Assembly (NCBI GenBank): GCA_019314185.1
Contig: JAFCZU010000011.1
Location: 1 to 41,113 of the forward strand
Length of the DNA: 41,113 bases
Source: Deltaproteobacteria bacterium
GTDB lineage: Bacteria > Desulfobacterota > Desulfobacteria > Desulfobacterales > ETH-SRB1
Direction: 5' to 3'
The notes beneath the pieces are model-generated. The model was not told the DNA's origin. It saw only the letters and a program-made list of their open reading frames with translations, and searched no databases. Shown one piece after another: positions 17,001 to 25,245 of this stretch; position 1 is the first letter of the stretch; each line of letters begins with the position of its first letter. The position numbers were made by a program, and so were the translations under genes.

Positions 17001-17209
17001 TGAACATCGAACATCGAACGTCCAACGTCGAATTTTGAATAAGGAATTCTGCCAATTTACAAACTGGCGGAGCGACCCGCCCGCCTCGCCTGAGCAAAAC
17101 AACAAAAGGACGAAGATCATTGAGTACGGCTTGCGATGGCGGGCAGGAGCGATTTCATCATTCGATGTTCAACGTTGGACATTCATCTTTTAATATGTTC
17201 GATGTTCAA
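17001..17209. repeat. Fold-back repeat between hisC and cmk
   Basis: The left arm (GAACATCGAACGTCCAACGT) and the right arm (TTCGATGTTCAACGTTGGAC and then GTTCGATGTTC) are inverted. Between them are pieces of the CCCGCCCGCCTCGCC and GATGGCGGGCAGG sequence also found in the 18985 element. Confidence 0.55.
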
Positions 17210-17261
17210 AAGAATTTTTACTCTGGTGGAACCATTTTCTCACTCGACCACTCGACCACAT

Positions 17262-18344
17262 TTATATTACCTTCTCAACAGCCTTTATAAAACGGACGTT
17301 TTCCTCATGAAGTCCGACATTTATTCTGATATATTCAGGATATCCGTATGATGTCATGGACCGGACAATAACTCCTTCCCTGAGCATACTTTCAAAAACT
17401 TCATCAGCACTTCTTTTAACATCGATAAGGAAAAAATTTGCCTGCGTTGGAAAATATTTAATTCCCAGCTTATCAAGAGACTTGTATAAAAAATCAAGCT
17501 CTTCATGCACCAGATTCAAGGTCTTATTCAAAAAGACTTCATCTTCAAGAGCCGCCATTGCTCCAACCTGGGCAAGTAAATTTACATTAAACGGCGGCCT
17601 GATCCTGTTCAATACCCCGGCGATCTCTTCGCTCATAACGCCAAACCCGACCCTGATTCCAGCAAGACCATATGCTTTGGAAAAAGTACGAAGCGTAACC
17701 ACTCCTTTGCCTGTTTCAAGAAAATCGACACCTCGTGCGCAATATTTATCCTGTACAAATTCGATGTATGCTTCATCAACCACAACAATTACCTCAGGGA
17801 TGCTGTCCAGAAAACTCTCAAAATCTTTTTTGGAAAAAATCGTTCCTGTGGGATTGTTGGGATTACATAAAAAAACCATACGGGTTCTTTGCGTAATCCT
17901 GCTCTGTATGGTGTCTAAATCGATTGAAAGAGACTTTAATGAAACATATACCGGAACTGCTCCAACGCTGCGAACCATTATATCGTACATAAGAAATGAA
18001 GGCCATGGCACAATCACCTCATCGCCCCGTTTTAGCAATGCATGTGTCAGCATGCCGATAATTTCATCAGAACCGTTTCCTAATACTATATTATCCGGCT
18101 TAACCTTCAGCTTTTCAGCAATTTTGTTTATAAGATCATGACCGCTTCCATCAGGATAGCGATTCAGTTTATCTAAAGAGCGCTTAATAGCCTCAAGAGC
18201 CATAGGGGACGGACCAAGAGGATTCTCGTTGGAAGCAAGTTTTATGGAATCGGAAATACCATATTCCCTCTCAAGCTCTTCAAGAGGCTTTCCAGGTGAA
18301 TACGGGTTTATTGATAATATATATTCAGGCACAAATAAATTCAT
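17262..18344 (-). CDS. hisC: Histidinol-phosphate aminotransferase
   Basis: 360 residues, fold-type I PLP enzyme of usual HisC length. Conserved: KLASNENPLGPSP near residues 35-47, the PLP Asp/Tyr region VVDEAYIEF, the Schiff-base lysine in TFSKAYGLAG, and the phosphate-binding Arg in GIRVGFG. It makes histidinol phosphate from imidazoleacetol phosphate and glutamate; related enzymes can also act on aromatic amino acids. Other his genes are absent here, so it sits in a kor-hisC-cmk style cluster instead. Confidence 0.93.
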   Translation of the reverse strand: MNLFVPEYILSINPYSPGKPLEELEREYGISDSIKLASNENPLGPSPMALEAIKRSLDKLNRYPDGSGHDLINKIAEKLKVKPDNIVLGNGSDEIIGMLTHALLKRGDEVIVPWPSFLMYDIMVRSVGAVPVYVSLKSLSIDLDTIQSRITQRTRMVFLCNPNNPTGTIFSKKDFESFLDSIPEVIVVVDEAYIEFVQDKYCARGVDFLETGKGVVTLRTFSKAYGLAGIRVGFGVMSEEIAGVLNRIRPPFNVNLLAQVGAMAALEDEVFLNKTLNLVHEELDFLYKSLDKLGIKYFPTQANFFLIDVKRSADEVFESMLREGVIVRSMTSYGYPEYIRINVGLHEENVRFIKAVEKVI

Positions 18345-18374
18345 AATGTAACTTCCACTGATAATTTGTTTTTA

Positions 18375-18417
18375 TTTAAACCTATCCACGTTCATCCGTG
18401 TAAATCTGTGGCTGAAT
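18375..18417. repeat. Copy of the CTGTGGCTGAA repeat
   Basis: TTTAAACCTATCCACGTTCA and then TCTGTGGCTGAA. Close relative of 19299-19342 (TTTAAACCTGTCTGCGTTCA and then TCTGTGGCTGAA). Each lies just 3' of a subunit gene of the oxidoreductase operon. Confidence 0.6.
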
Positions 18418-18421
18418 GCTT

Positions 18422-18961
18422 TTAGTCGCCGCTTGCCGCCCTTTTACCACGATCAATCGCTTCCATATTAAGCGGAATAAATTTTGGCTTTTTTGCAAAT
18501 TCCTTTTTAACGGATTCGCGCATAAGCTCAAAATTAACGACCTTGCTCCGTGCAACAAAAGCCGCAAGCGCTACGATATTTGCCGCTCTTACATTGCCGA
18601 TATCCATAGCAATATCGTTCACCGGCACAAGCAGCTCATCAACGTCACTGCGGCCCGAGTTAATGGGAATCAGGGAACTGTTTATCAATATCACTCCGCC
18701 TGGCTTAACGATTGGCGCAAATTTTTCCAAAGAAGGTCGATTCATGGCAACGAGATGCATGGGATTTTTAATAATTGGCGAACCAATGGGTTTGTTACTT
18801 ATAACCACAGTACAGTAGGCTGTACCTCCACGCATCTCAGGACCGTATGAAGGAACCCATGCGACTTCATAACCTTCTTCCATGGCCGTATATGCAAGGA
18901 TCTTCCCGATTAAAAGAATTCCCTGGCCTCCAAAACCGGCAAACATTACTTCGCTCTGCAT
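18422..18961 (-). CDS. 2-oxoacid:ferredoxin oxidoreductase gamma subunit
   Basis: 179 residues of the KorC/PorG/VorA type: the start GFGGQGILLIGKILA is the diagnostic Rossmann-like loop, followed by SYGPEMRGGTA and the C-terminal helix region. In the holoenzyme this subunit helps hold the CoA-binding side of the catalytic heterodimers. A good AAGGAGA ribosome site precedes the ATG. It is the last subunit gene in the operon. A 396-bp gap with two repeats separates it from the beta subunit, unusual for such a tight complex. Confidence 0.9.
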   Translation of the reverse strand: MQSEVMFAGFGGQGILLIGKILAYTAMEEGYEVAWVPSYGPEMRGGTAYCTVVISNKPIGSPIIKNPMHLVAMNRPSLEKFAPIVKPGGVILINSSLIPINSGRSDVDELLVPVNDIAMDIGNVRAANIVALAAFVARSKVVNFELMRESVKKEFAKKPKFIPLNMEAIDRGKRAASGD

Positions 18962-18984
18962 TCCAGTCTCCTTATCATTGTTTG

Positions 18985-19176
18985 TAACTGCTCAGGTTAT
19001 TAGGCTGAAGGCTGTTAGGCTGTCAGGAAAAAACACATTAAAAAGCCATGTTTGGCGCAAGAATCAGACCCGCCCGCCTCGCCTTAGCTCCGCTATGGCG
19101 GGCAGGTATTTCCGCCAAAGTACGGAAATCGTACTCTTCTGACTCCTTCAGTCTAAACAGCTTAAGCCTGACTACA
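18985..19176. repeat. About 190-bp intergenic element, copy 1
   Basis: Starts CTGCTCAGGTTATTAGGCTG and ends CTAAACAGCTTAAGCCTGAC, so the ends are inverted. Internal blocks are AAGCCATGTTTGGCGCAAGA and a GC-rich CCGCCCGCCTCGCC...GGCGGGCAGG palindrome. A reversed copy is at 37002-37198 and a partial one at 28840-28937. It lies within the gap between the beta and gamma subunit genes. Confidence 0.75.
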
Positions 19177-19298
19177 CGAATAGTACATGTCTTGAATGGC
19201 TGTGCTTATTATTGGATTTTGTGAGTCTTTTCCCTAAAAGCCTTCAGCCTATCCACCTGAGTAATTACTATAATTCTTAATATTCTATGATTTCTTTA

Positions 19299-19342
19299 TT
19301 TTTAAACCTGTCTGCGTTCATCTGTGTGAATCTGTGGCTGAA
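19299..19342. repeat. Copy of the CTGTGGCTGAA repeat
   Basis: See 18375-18417; 35 of about 40 bases are shared by eye. Confidence 0.6.
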
Positions 19343-19357
19343 CAAATAGTTATAAAA

Positions 19358-20122
19358 TTATTTACTTTCGCTTTTTCCCTCGAACGGCTCCGGCGTCTTG
19401 AACTCTCCAAGTTTATAATAAGGAAGCATTGTCTCTTCCGCCCACTTTACTGCCTGCACAGGTGTAAGTCCCCAGTTGGTCGGGCATGTGCTTACGACTT
19501 CCACCAGACTAAAACATTTGCCTTCTATTTGATACTGAAATGCTTTTTTGATGGCCTTCTTTGCCCTGACAATATACTTTGGCTTTATTACCGTTTGTCT
19601 TGTAATATATCCGGGTGTTTCAAGAGTAGAAAGAAGCTCAGCCATTTTAATCGGCATACCAACCTCTTTAACATTTCTACCAAAAGGGCTCGTTGTAGTC
19701 CGCTGATCCGGCATGGTGGTAGGCGCCATCTGTCCTCCAGTCATTCCGTACACAGCATTATTGATAAAAATCGTAGTAAATTTTTCTCCCCTGTTGGCGG
19801 CATGAACAATCTCTCCCATTCCGATGCTGGCCAGATCGCCATCACCCTGATAGGTAAAAACAATCAGATCAGGCCTGACCCGTTTTATTCCTGTGGCCAT
19901 TGCCGGCGCTCGGCCGTGTGCCGATTCCTGAAAATCACAAGTAAAATAGTTATAAGCCAGAACCGCACACCCAACAGGAGCAATACCAACAGTTCGCCCT
20001 TTGATGCCTAATTCGTCAATAACCTCGGCCACCAGTCTGTGAACTATGCCGTGTGTACAGCCAGGGCAGTAATGGGTATGCATGTCGGAAAGAGCTTCCG
20101 GTTTTTTGAATGTTTTGCTCAT
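19358..20122 (-). CDS. 2-oxoacid:ferredoxin oxidoreductase beta subunit (TPP-binding)
   Basis: 254 residues. The TPP/Mg motif is seen in QGDGDLASIGMGEIVHAANRGE, with the Asn-containing part FINNAVYGMTGGQMAPTT following. HYCPGCTHG near the start is the conserved substrate-side Cys motif. This subunit carries thiamine diphosphate and performs the oxidative decarboxylation of the 2-oxoacid. It lies 12 bp behind the alpha gene and has a GGAGA ribosome site. Confidence 0.93.
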   Translation of the reverse strand: MSKTFKKPEALSDMHTHYCPGCTHGIVHRLVAEVIDELGIKGRTVGIAPVGCAVLAYNYFTCDFQESAHGRAPAMATGIKRVRPDLIVFTYQGDGDLASIGMGEIVHAANRGEKFTTIFINNAVYGMTGGQMAPTTMPDQRTTTSPFGRNVKEVGMPIKMAELLSTLETPGYITRQTVIKPKYIVRAKKAIKKAFQYQIEGKCFSLVEVVSTCPTNWGLTPVQAVKWAEETMLPYYKLGEFKTPEPFEGKSESK

Positions 20123-20134
20123 TATATTATTCTC

Positions 20135-21211
20135 CTACGCCTCTTTAACCATAGTTTTAATCACACCAATTACTTCTTCAGGGGTCGGCACATCACCGCC
20201 GCATTTTCCATACCACTTGACAGGACGTTTCCCCATGACAGACCGCTCCACATCTTCCACCATCTGTCCCATGCTCATCTCAATACTTACAACTATTTTG
20301 CAACTGTCTTTTGATGCAGCTTCATTAACCGCTTGTTCAGGAAAGGGGAAGAGTGTCTGCGGCCTTATCATTCCTACTTTAACCCCTTCTCCTTTTAAAT
20401 TATCAATAGCGGTTTTGCATACCCTGCTCATGGTTCCATAACTGACAATAAGCGCTTCATAATCACAATCAATGTTATATTTCTCATATCTGATCTCTTC
20501 GCGCCTCATCCGGTCATACTTGGCCTTCAGGTGAAGATTATGCTTGTTTAATTCTTCCGAACTCAGATAAAGTGATTTAACGAGGTTACGCTTGTCACTC
20601 TTACGTGTATCCATACTGCTTGTCGCCCAATCATCTTTATTGGTTGGCTCGGATATCAGATTATCCGGGAATTCTACCGGCTCCATCATCTGGCCTATTA
20701 ATCCGTCTCCGAGGATCATAACAGGATTGCGATATTTTTCCGCAAGTGGAAATGCCGTCATAACCATCTCAACAGCTTCCTGAACACTTGCAGGCGCCAT
20801 TACAAGCAACCTGTAATCGCCATGCCCTCCCCCCTTTGTTGCCTGAAAATAATCTGCCTGAGATGGAAGAATTCCCCCCAATCCAGGGCCGCCCCTCATT
20901 ATATTAACGAATACTGCAGGGCACTCTGCCCCTGCAATATAGCTGAGGCCTTCACTCATCAGACTGATGCCGGGACTTGACGAAGTTGTAAAAACCCGCT
21001 CCCCGCACGCTGATGCGCCAAAGAGCATATATGCAACCGCGACTTCACTTTCACCCTGTAAAAACATTCCGCCAACTTCCGGCATACGACGTGACAAATA
21101 TTCAGCAACTTCGGATTGAGGAGTAATAGGATAGGCAAAATAATTCAGGCAGCCGGCCCTGATCGCTGCTTCTCCAATAGCTTCATTCCCTTTCATTAAC
21201 ACCTTGCCCAT
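20135..21211 (-). CDS. vorB: 2-oxoacid:ferredoxin oxidoreductase alpha subunit (VorB/KorA type)
   Basis: 358 residues. The pyrimidine-binding TPP domain comes first (GNEAIGEAAIRAGCLNYFAYPITPQSE, with the catalytic Glu in LQGESEVAV), then the transketolase C-terminal-like domain from about residue 240. The N-terminal pattern is the one typical of proteins called VorB (3-methyl-2-oxobutanoate) or KorA (2-oxoglutarate); sequence alone does not decide the substrate. GGAGG lies 8 bases before the ATG. Operon order is ferredoxin, alpha, beta, gamma. Confidence 0.9.
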   Translation of the reverse strand: MGKVLMKGNEAIGEAAIRAGCLNYFAYPITPQSEVAEYLSRRMPEVGGMFLQGESEVAVAYMLFGASACGERVFTTSSSPGISLMSEGLSYIAGAECPAVFVNIMRGGPGLGGILPSQADYFQATKGGGHGDYRLLVMAPASVQEAVEMVMTAFPLAEKYRNPVMILGDGLIGQMMEPVEFPDNLISEPTNKDDWATSSMDTRKSDKRNLVKSLYLSSEELNKHNLHLKAKYDRMRREEIRYEKYNIDCDYEALIVSYGTMSRVCKTAIDNLKGEGVKVGMIRPQTLFPFPEQAVNEAASKDSCKIVVSIEMSMGQMVEDVERSVMGKRPVKWYGKCGGDVPTPEEVIGVIKTMVKEA

Positions 21212-21225
21212 GTTTTTACCTCCGT

Positions 21226-21462
21226 TTATATCTTCTGCTTAGCAAAATCCTGAACATTTTCGCTTATGGTTATGGCGACATCCGGGCACATCAGACAACA
21301 TGTCGCACAGAATATGCAGTCCTCAGGACGTGCCTGATATACAGGGAAATAGCCCTTTGCATTAATCTCGCTGGATATTTCAAGAACCTTTTGCGGGCAT
21401 ACCTCAACACACAGCCCGCATCCCTTGCATCTATCGCTATCAATAATAAGTATATATTCCAT
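21226..21462 (-). CDS. 2[4Fe-4S] ferredoxin subunit of the 2-oxoacid oxidoreductase
   Basis: 78 residues with two clusters: CKGCGLCVEVCP and CIFCATCCLMCP. It is the small electron-transfer subunit (KorD/VorD type) that passes electrons from TPP chemistry to external ferredoxin. The ATG at 21462 has AGAGGAG upstream; the frame to 21525 adds a basic leader that is unlikely to be translated. It lies 14 bp ahead of the alpha gene. Confidence 0.9.
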   Translation of the reverse strand: MEYILIIDSDRCKGCGLCVEVCPQKVLEISSEINAKGYFPVYQARPEDCIFCATCCLMCPDVAITISENVQDFAKQKI

Positions 21463-21561
21463 TTGTCTTACTCCTCTTTTCTTCTCTTCTAACCTGGATC
21501 TAAATAACCGGCTTAGAGTTAGCACAAAAAATAAATTCGCAAGTTATTTTTGTGCAAACCC

Positions 21562-22299
21562 TTAAATACTCACAGCTCTTTTCCACGGAGGAACAAGTTG
21601 TCTTTTTATCTGTAAAACCGGGCAATGAAAACGTCTAATATCTATATCCGGCATTAATTCCGCCGCAACTGTAACAAACTTTAAAGGCAGCCGGCTCTCC
21701 TTTGACAACTGCTCAACAAAATCATAACCCTCATAAATATGTCCCACTGTTGTTTCATCTATCAGGTTTGCGTTGCCTATGATGCCGTTAATAGTCATCT
21801 TTGAAGACTTTTCGATCTCTCTGCGCATTTCCAAACACCCTTTTATTGTATCTGTAAAAGGTCTGAATGGGTTTACAACCTGGATCATATGATAATTCTT
21901 TTCCACCAATGAATCCGCAAGCGCTGCAAGAACATTAACGCCAACATCGTCGCCACCTGCATCAAGCAGCGTCAACTGGCACGGTTGTCGTATTATGCCT
22001 GATATAACAGGACTCAGGACAGGAAGATCGGCCTGCAGATATTTTTCAGGAGGCAGAATGACATCGATCCCCAGCCCGGAAAGCAGGCCATTTACCTCAC
22101 GTGTTCTAAAATACGGATTAACCAGATCTAAATCCGCTATACATACATCTATACCTGAACGCTTTTGGTCTATGGCAAGATTTATAGATACTTCAGTCTT
22201 TCCGCTGCCGTAGTTTCCAACAATTATTACGATTCCATCAAGATCGATTTTCACTAATTTTAATCCGGTATGGATGAATTCGTAAAAAAACAAATTCAT
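21562..22299 (-). CDS. P-loop ATPase (MinD/CobQ-like) leading the oxidoreductase operon
   Basis: Up to 245 residues. Walker A variant GNYGSGKTEVSINLA near the start, a Walker A' like stretch CIADLDLVNPYFRTRE, and the DAGGDDVG loop, as in SIMIBI-class ATPases. No membrane segment. Its role is not known to me; its position 100 bp upstream of the ferredoxin gene suggests a helper for the oxidoreductase complex, for instance cluster or complex assembly (inference). The start is unsure: ATG at 22299 or GTG at 22254, directly before the conserved strand. Confidence 0.7.
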   Translation of the reverse strand: MNLFFYEFIHTGLKLVKIDLDGIVIIVGNYGSGKTEVSINLAIDQKRSGIDVCIADLDLVNPYFRTREVNGLLSGLGIDVILPPEKYLQADLPVLSPVISGIIRQPCQLTLLDAGGDDVGVNVLAALADSLVEKNYHMIQVVNPFRPFTDTIKGCLEMRREIEKSSKMTINGIIGNANLIDETTVGHIYEGYDFVEQLSKESRLPLKFVTVAAELMPDIDIRRFHCPVLQIKRQLVPPWKRAVSI

Positions 22300-22301
22300 C
22301 A
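22273..22301. repeat. TCGTAAAAA-type inverted repeat
   Basis: GATGAATT...AATTCATC hairpin with the TCGTAAAAA motif in the loop, overlapping the longest start of the ATPase gene. A related motif follows at 22364-22398. Confidence 0.5.
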
Positions 22302-22467
22302 GGTGTTAAGTTAAAACAATTGCCTGTTTAATAATACCCTTGATACTTATATATCTAATACAGTTCGTGAAAAGTGGTTTTTCGACTTTTTGCGAGTGTA
22401 TCAATATGGAGATGACAAAAATTTTAAATTTATTTTTAATTTCAAATCATGTCAAGATATTTCGCAA

Positions 22468-23007
22468 CTACTTTACCAGCCTGAGAATCTCTTTGAACTT
22501 ATCCCCTTTTCCCACCTTGATTAATTCAAATAACGCTGTCTCCGTACTTGTCAAAGCGCCACCCGCATCTCTGATTTTCTCCAGGCCGATTTGAATATTT
22601 TCCGCTGTTCTTGAAGCAACAGCATCTGAAACAACCTGAACTTCATATTGCAAATCCAATAAATCCACAGCCGTCTGATAAACACAGATATGCGTTTCAA
22701 TTCCCGTAATCAACACCTGTTTGCGGTTTAACCCGTCTAACTCCTGTAAAAAAGTATCACTGCCGCAACAGCTAAAACTGTATTTACTTATCGGCTGAAT
22801 ATCTGACAAAAGATCAGCTACTTCTGGTATTGTCGGCCCCAGGCCTTCAGGATTCTGTTCAACCCAGACAATTGGAATATCCAGAACCCGGCTTCCCTTG
22901 ATGATCCTCTGAAGGTTGTCAAACAGCATACTTTTTCCATGCATCAATTGTGCTAATTTCCCCTGAACATCAATTATAACCAAAACAGTATTTTTAAAAT
23001 TAAGCAT
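22468..23007 (-). CDS. Isochorismatase-family cysteine hydrolase (YcaC-like)
   Basis: 179 residues. The Asp-Lys-Cys triad is visible as VIIDVQ near residue 11, the Lys in PISKYSF, and the nucleophile in THICVYQTA with the preceding GIETHIC pattern. Family members hydrolyse amides or act on isochorismate; the substrate is not predictable here. The ATG at 23007 has AAAGAGGG a few bases upstream and is preferred to the in-frame ATG at 23052. Monocistronic. Confidence 0.88.
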   Translation of the reverse strand: MLNFKNTVLVIIDVQGKLAQLMHGKSMLFDNLQRIIKGSRVLDIPIVWVEQNPEGLGPTIPEVADLLSDIQPISKYSFSCCGSDTFLQELDGLNRKQVLITGIETHICVYQTAVDLLDLQYEVQVVSDAVASRTAENIQIGLEKIRDAGGALTSTETALFELIKVGKGDKFKEILRLVK

Positions 23008-23319
23008 ATAGCCCTCTTTCCAACCAGTTGTAAGATAGTAACTCCGATTCAAAGTTCCATGGTTTACGATTCAAGGTTAACTGATAAAGACTGAACCGTG
23101 AAACGTGGCACAACGAGCGTAACTGCTGCCATTCATGAGCTCATCAACTATCTCAAGCCATATGAAAAATATTACCCCGCTACAGGCAAAACAACCGTGA
23201 ACCCTGAACTGTGAACCTGACAACCTGAGCAGTTACGATTTTTATAATATATATTCTAACAAATTCCTTTGTCAATCAATAGCGAGCCCGACTTTTCCCG
23301 GCGGCTTTTAACCTCAAAC

Positions 23320-23372
23320 AGCTGCCTGTGGTTTTTTACAACGGCATCAATCAATAATTATAAGACTGATAC
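23320..23372. repeat. Sub-repeat shared with the 294-bp element
   Basis: CTGCCTGTGGTTTTTTACAA and CGGCATCAATCAAT repeat part of 23480-23530 and of 40300-40340. The rest of 23008-23404 shows only diverged GTGAACC/GGTTCA inverted motifs and no gene. Confidence 0.55.
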
Positions 23373-23404
23373 TTGGCGCTTTATTAAATAATAATAAATT
23401 ATAT

Positions 23405-23698
23405 CTCAAGTTTCGCACCCTTTAATTTAGCCAAAGCGTTAGACGGCAAGGGTTAAAAATAAATTTTAAGGCGAAATATACTGCCTGTGGTTTTTACAAC
23501 GGCGCCAATCAATTAATATAAGATTGATGCTTAATACATCATTAAATTCAATGCGTTATACCTCCTTTGTGCCTGATCGTAATGTATGCCGCACAAGTTG
23601 CTGCTTACAAAATATAAGCAAATGATTTCGCTGTAAAAATGTTATTTTCAACCCTTACCGTCTTGATATTGATAGAAATCAAGGGTGCGAAACTTGAG
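23405..23698. mobile_element. 294-bp MITE-like element with long terminal inverted repeats
   Basis: The ends are CTCAAGTTTCGCACCCTT and its exact reverse complement AAGGGTGCGAAACTTGAG. The similarity of the two arms extends inward about 60 bp (GACGGTAAGGGTTGAAAATAA version against GACGGCAAGGGTTAAAAATAA). No transposase is encoded, so mobility would be in trans. A solo end at 40230-40344 matches the right arm very closely. Confidence 0.75.
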
Positions 23699-23730
23699 TT
23701 TCGAGATTTGCGACATTCGCCTTGAGAAGA

Positions 23731-23844
23731 TCACAGGTAGGTTTTGAATTTATTCAGCCGGATGGTTAAAGCCTGTATGGAACGTACTGAAAAATTTACC
23801 AGTTGACAATATTCAACAAACTTGTTGATATAACGATAAAGCAT
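23731..23844 (-). pseudogene. N-terminal fragment resembling a tyrosine recombinase
   Basis: 37 codons from an ATG with AGAGGTG upstream. The peptide (YINKFVEYCQLVNFSVRSIQ, then ALTIRLNKFKTYL) looks like the SAM-like core-binding domain at the start of phage-type integrases. It stops at a TGA, and 32 bases further on the 294-bp element begins. It is read as the stump of an integrase gene. The fragment is short, so the assignment is tentative. Palindrome ATAAAGCATGAT/ATCATGCTTTAT (23836-23883) surrounds its start. Confidence 0.35.
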
Positions 23845-23986
23845 GATGCACCTCTTTTTTGACTATTAAATCATGCTTTATTGTTAAACGTCTATTAATA
23901 ATGGATAAATTGCGCTAACTGCGGGGTTTATGGGTTATGTGGTTGTTCCCAACTATTAATTATTACCCAAAAGAAAGGAGGAAATT

Positions 23987-25057
23987 ATGAAAGTTAAATT
24001 TTGCTTTATTCTGTCCATTATAACACTACTGATGGTGTGTAATTGGCCTGTTTATGCTGAACAGCAACAGGACTGTTTTTCATCGAGTCTCCACCACACT
24101 GGTGAAGGAATGCGATATTGGTATGAAGCTAAGGATGGCTTTATGGCGATAACAGGCACTCCGTATGAAAAGCTTGGCTGTAAGAATTGCCACTCAAAAG
24201 GATGCAATGACTGTCATCTTAAGAAAACAGAAAAGGGTTTTGTTTACTCACTGGAAATGGCCCAAGACAGTAAAACCTGTCTAAAGTGCCATGCCCGAGA
24301 GAAGGCCACAATCGCAATGGATAAAGGCAGGAATACTTTAGGTGTACATATGAAGGCCAATATGAGCTGTTCCGAGTGTCATACGTCGAAAGAAGTTCAT
24401 GGAGATGGAAATATTTACAAAAGCATGAGAGATCCTGGCGCGATGAATGCATCTTGCACCAACTGCCATACGAAAGTCTCAGAGGATTATCCCGTAGTTC
24501 CGGGAACCAAGTCTCATACCGTCCATAAGAACAAGTTGGAATGTAATGCCTGTCATGTCACAAACACCTTAACTTGCTACAATTGCCATTTTGGTGAATT
24601 TGCAAGGACTAAAAGCAAACCAGAAAGCTTTGTAACAAAGGTCAAAGATTTTTTACTTTTGGTAAAATATAGAGGGAAATTTACAAGCGGGACAATACAA
24701 ACCTTAGTTGGTAATAAGAACGAGCCTTTTGTAGCCTATGTCCCTTACTTTACCCATTCAATTATGAATGAGGGCAGAAAGTGCGAGCAATGCCACGCTA
24801 CGAAGGCTGTCAATATTCTTGCCTCATCCAAAGAATTTACTCCGGCCACTTTCAAGGATGGCAAACTCGAGTTTTACAAAGGCGTGCTCCCTCTGGTTCC
24901 GAGTCTTTTGAACTGGCCGTTTTTAGAAAAAAAGGAAGGCAAATGGGTGCCTTTTGAACTTACGGTAAAACCTCTCATCCAAATGGCAGTTTACGCTGAA
25001 CCATTCACGCAGGATGAGCTGAAGAAATTGCAAAAGAAACAGAAATACGAAAAGTAG
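23987..25057 (+). CDS. Octaheme c-type cytochrome
   Basis: 356 residues with a clear signal peptide (basic start, hydrophobic core, VYAEQ cleavage site). Eight CxxCH heme sites are present: CKNCH, CNDCH, CLKCH, CSECH, CTNCH, CNACH, CYNCH and CEQCH. Seven lie between about residues 65 and 205, the eighth near 265. No CxxCK site, so it is not a typical octaheme tetrathionate or nitrite reductase. The heme-free C-terminal about 80 residues may contact a partner. Periplasmic electron carrier or oxidoreductase of unknown substrate. A strong AAAGGAGG precedes the ATG. Isolated, ending at a long hairpin. Confidence 0.88.
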   Translation: MKVKFCFILSIITLLMVCNWPVYAEQQQDCFSSSLHHTGEGMRYWYEAKDGFMAITGTPYEKLGCKNCHSKGCNDCHLKKTEKGFVYSLEMAQDSKTCLKCHAREKATIAMDKGRNTLGVHMKANMSCSECHTSKEVHGDGNIYKSMRDPGAMNASCTNCHTKVSEDYPVVPGTKSHTVHKNKLECNACHVTNTLTCYNCHFGEFARTKSKPESFVTKVKDFLLLVKYRGKFTSGTIQTLVGNKNEPFVAYVPYFTHSIMNEGRKCEQCHATKAVNILASSKEFTPATFKDGKLEFYKGVLPLVPSLLNWPFLEKKEGKWVPFELTVKPLIQMAVYAEPFTQDELKKLQKKQKYEK

Positions 25058-25103
25058 CTTGAATTTCAGAAGCAATAAGACGCCACATAACAATCGGCTG
25101 AAC

Positions 25104-25140
25104 ACGGGCTGGGAAAAGATTGCGACTTTTCCCAGCCCGT
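25104..25140 (+). terminator. Hairpin after the octaheme cytochrome gene
   Basis: Perfect 15-bp stem ACGGGCTGGGAAAAG / CTTTTCCCAGCCCGT with a 7-base loop, 46 bases after the stop. A clear T-run is missing, but the stem is strong and in the right place. Confidence 0.6.
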
Positions 25141-25163
25141 TAGCCGATAATGAATACTTGGCA

Positions 25164-25245
25164 ATGTTTGCCTTAACTGAAAATGACCTTAAAAAAAGAA
25201 TCCTCAGATGTGCTGATGGACCTGCAAGTTTTAATTGCGAGTTAT
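25164..25245 (+). pseudogene. Start of a SAM-dependent methyltransferase, cut by an IS
   Basis: MFALTENDLKKRI and DGPASFNCEL read like the N-terminus of a small methyltransferase, with the glycine-rich SAM loop expected as GCGDGPASFNAE (here CADGPASFN). The reading is lost exactly where IS256-type end sequence begins. No matching 3' part is seen beyond the IS remnant. Confidence 0.4.

Noticed and set aside
17356..18141. Plus-strand 261-codon frame opposite hisC
   Set aside because: Shadow of hisC in the opposite strand, Ser/Thr-rich with no motif.
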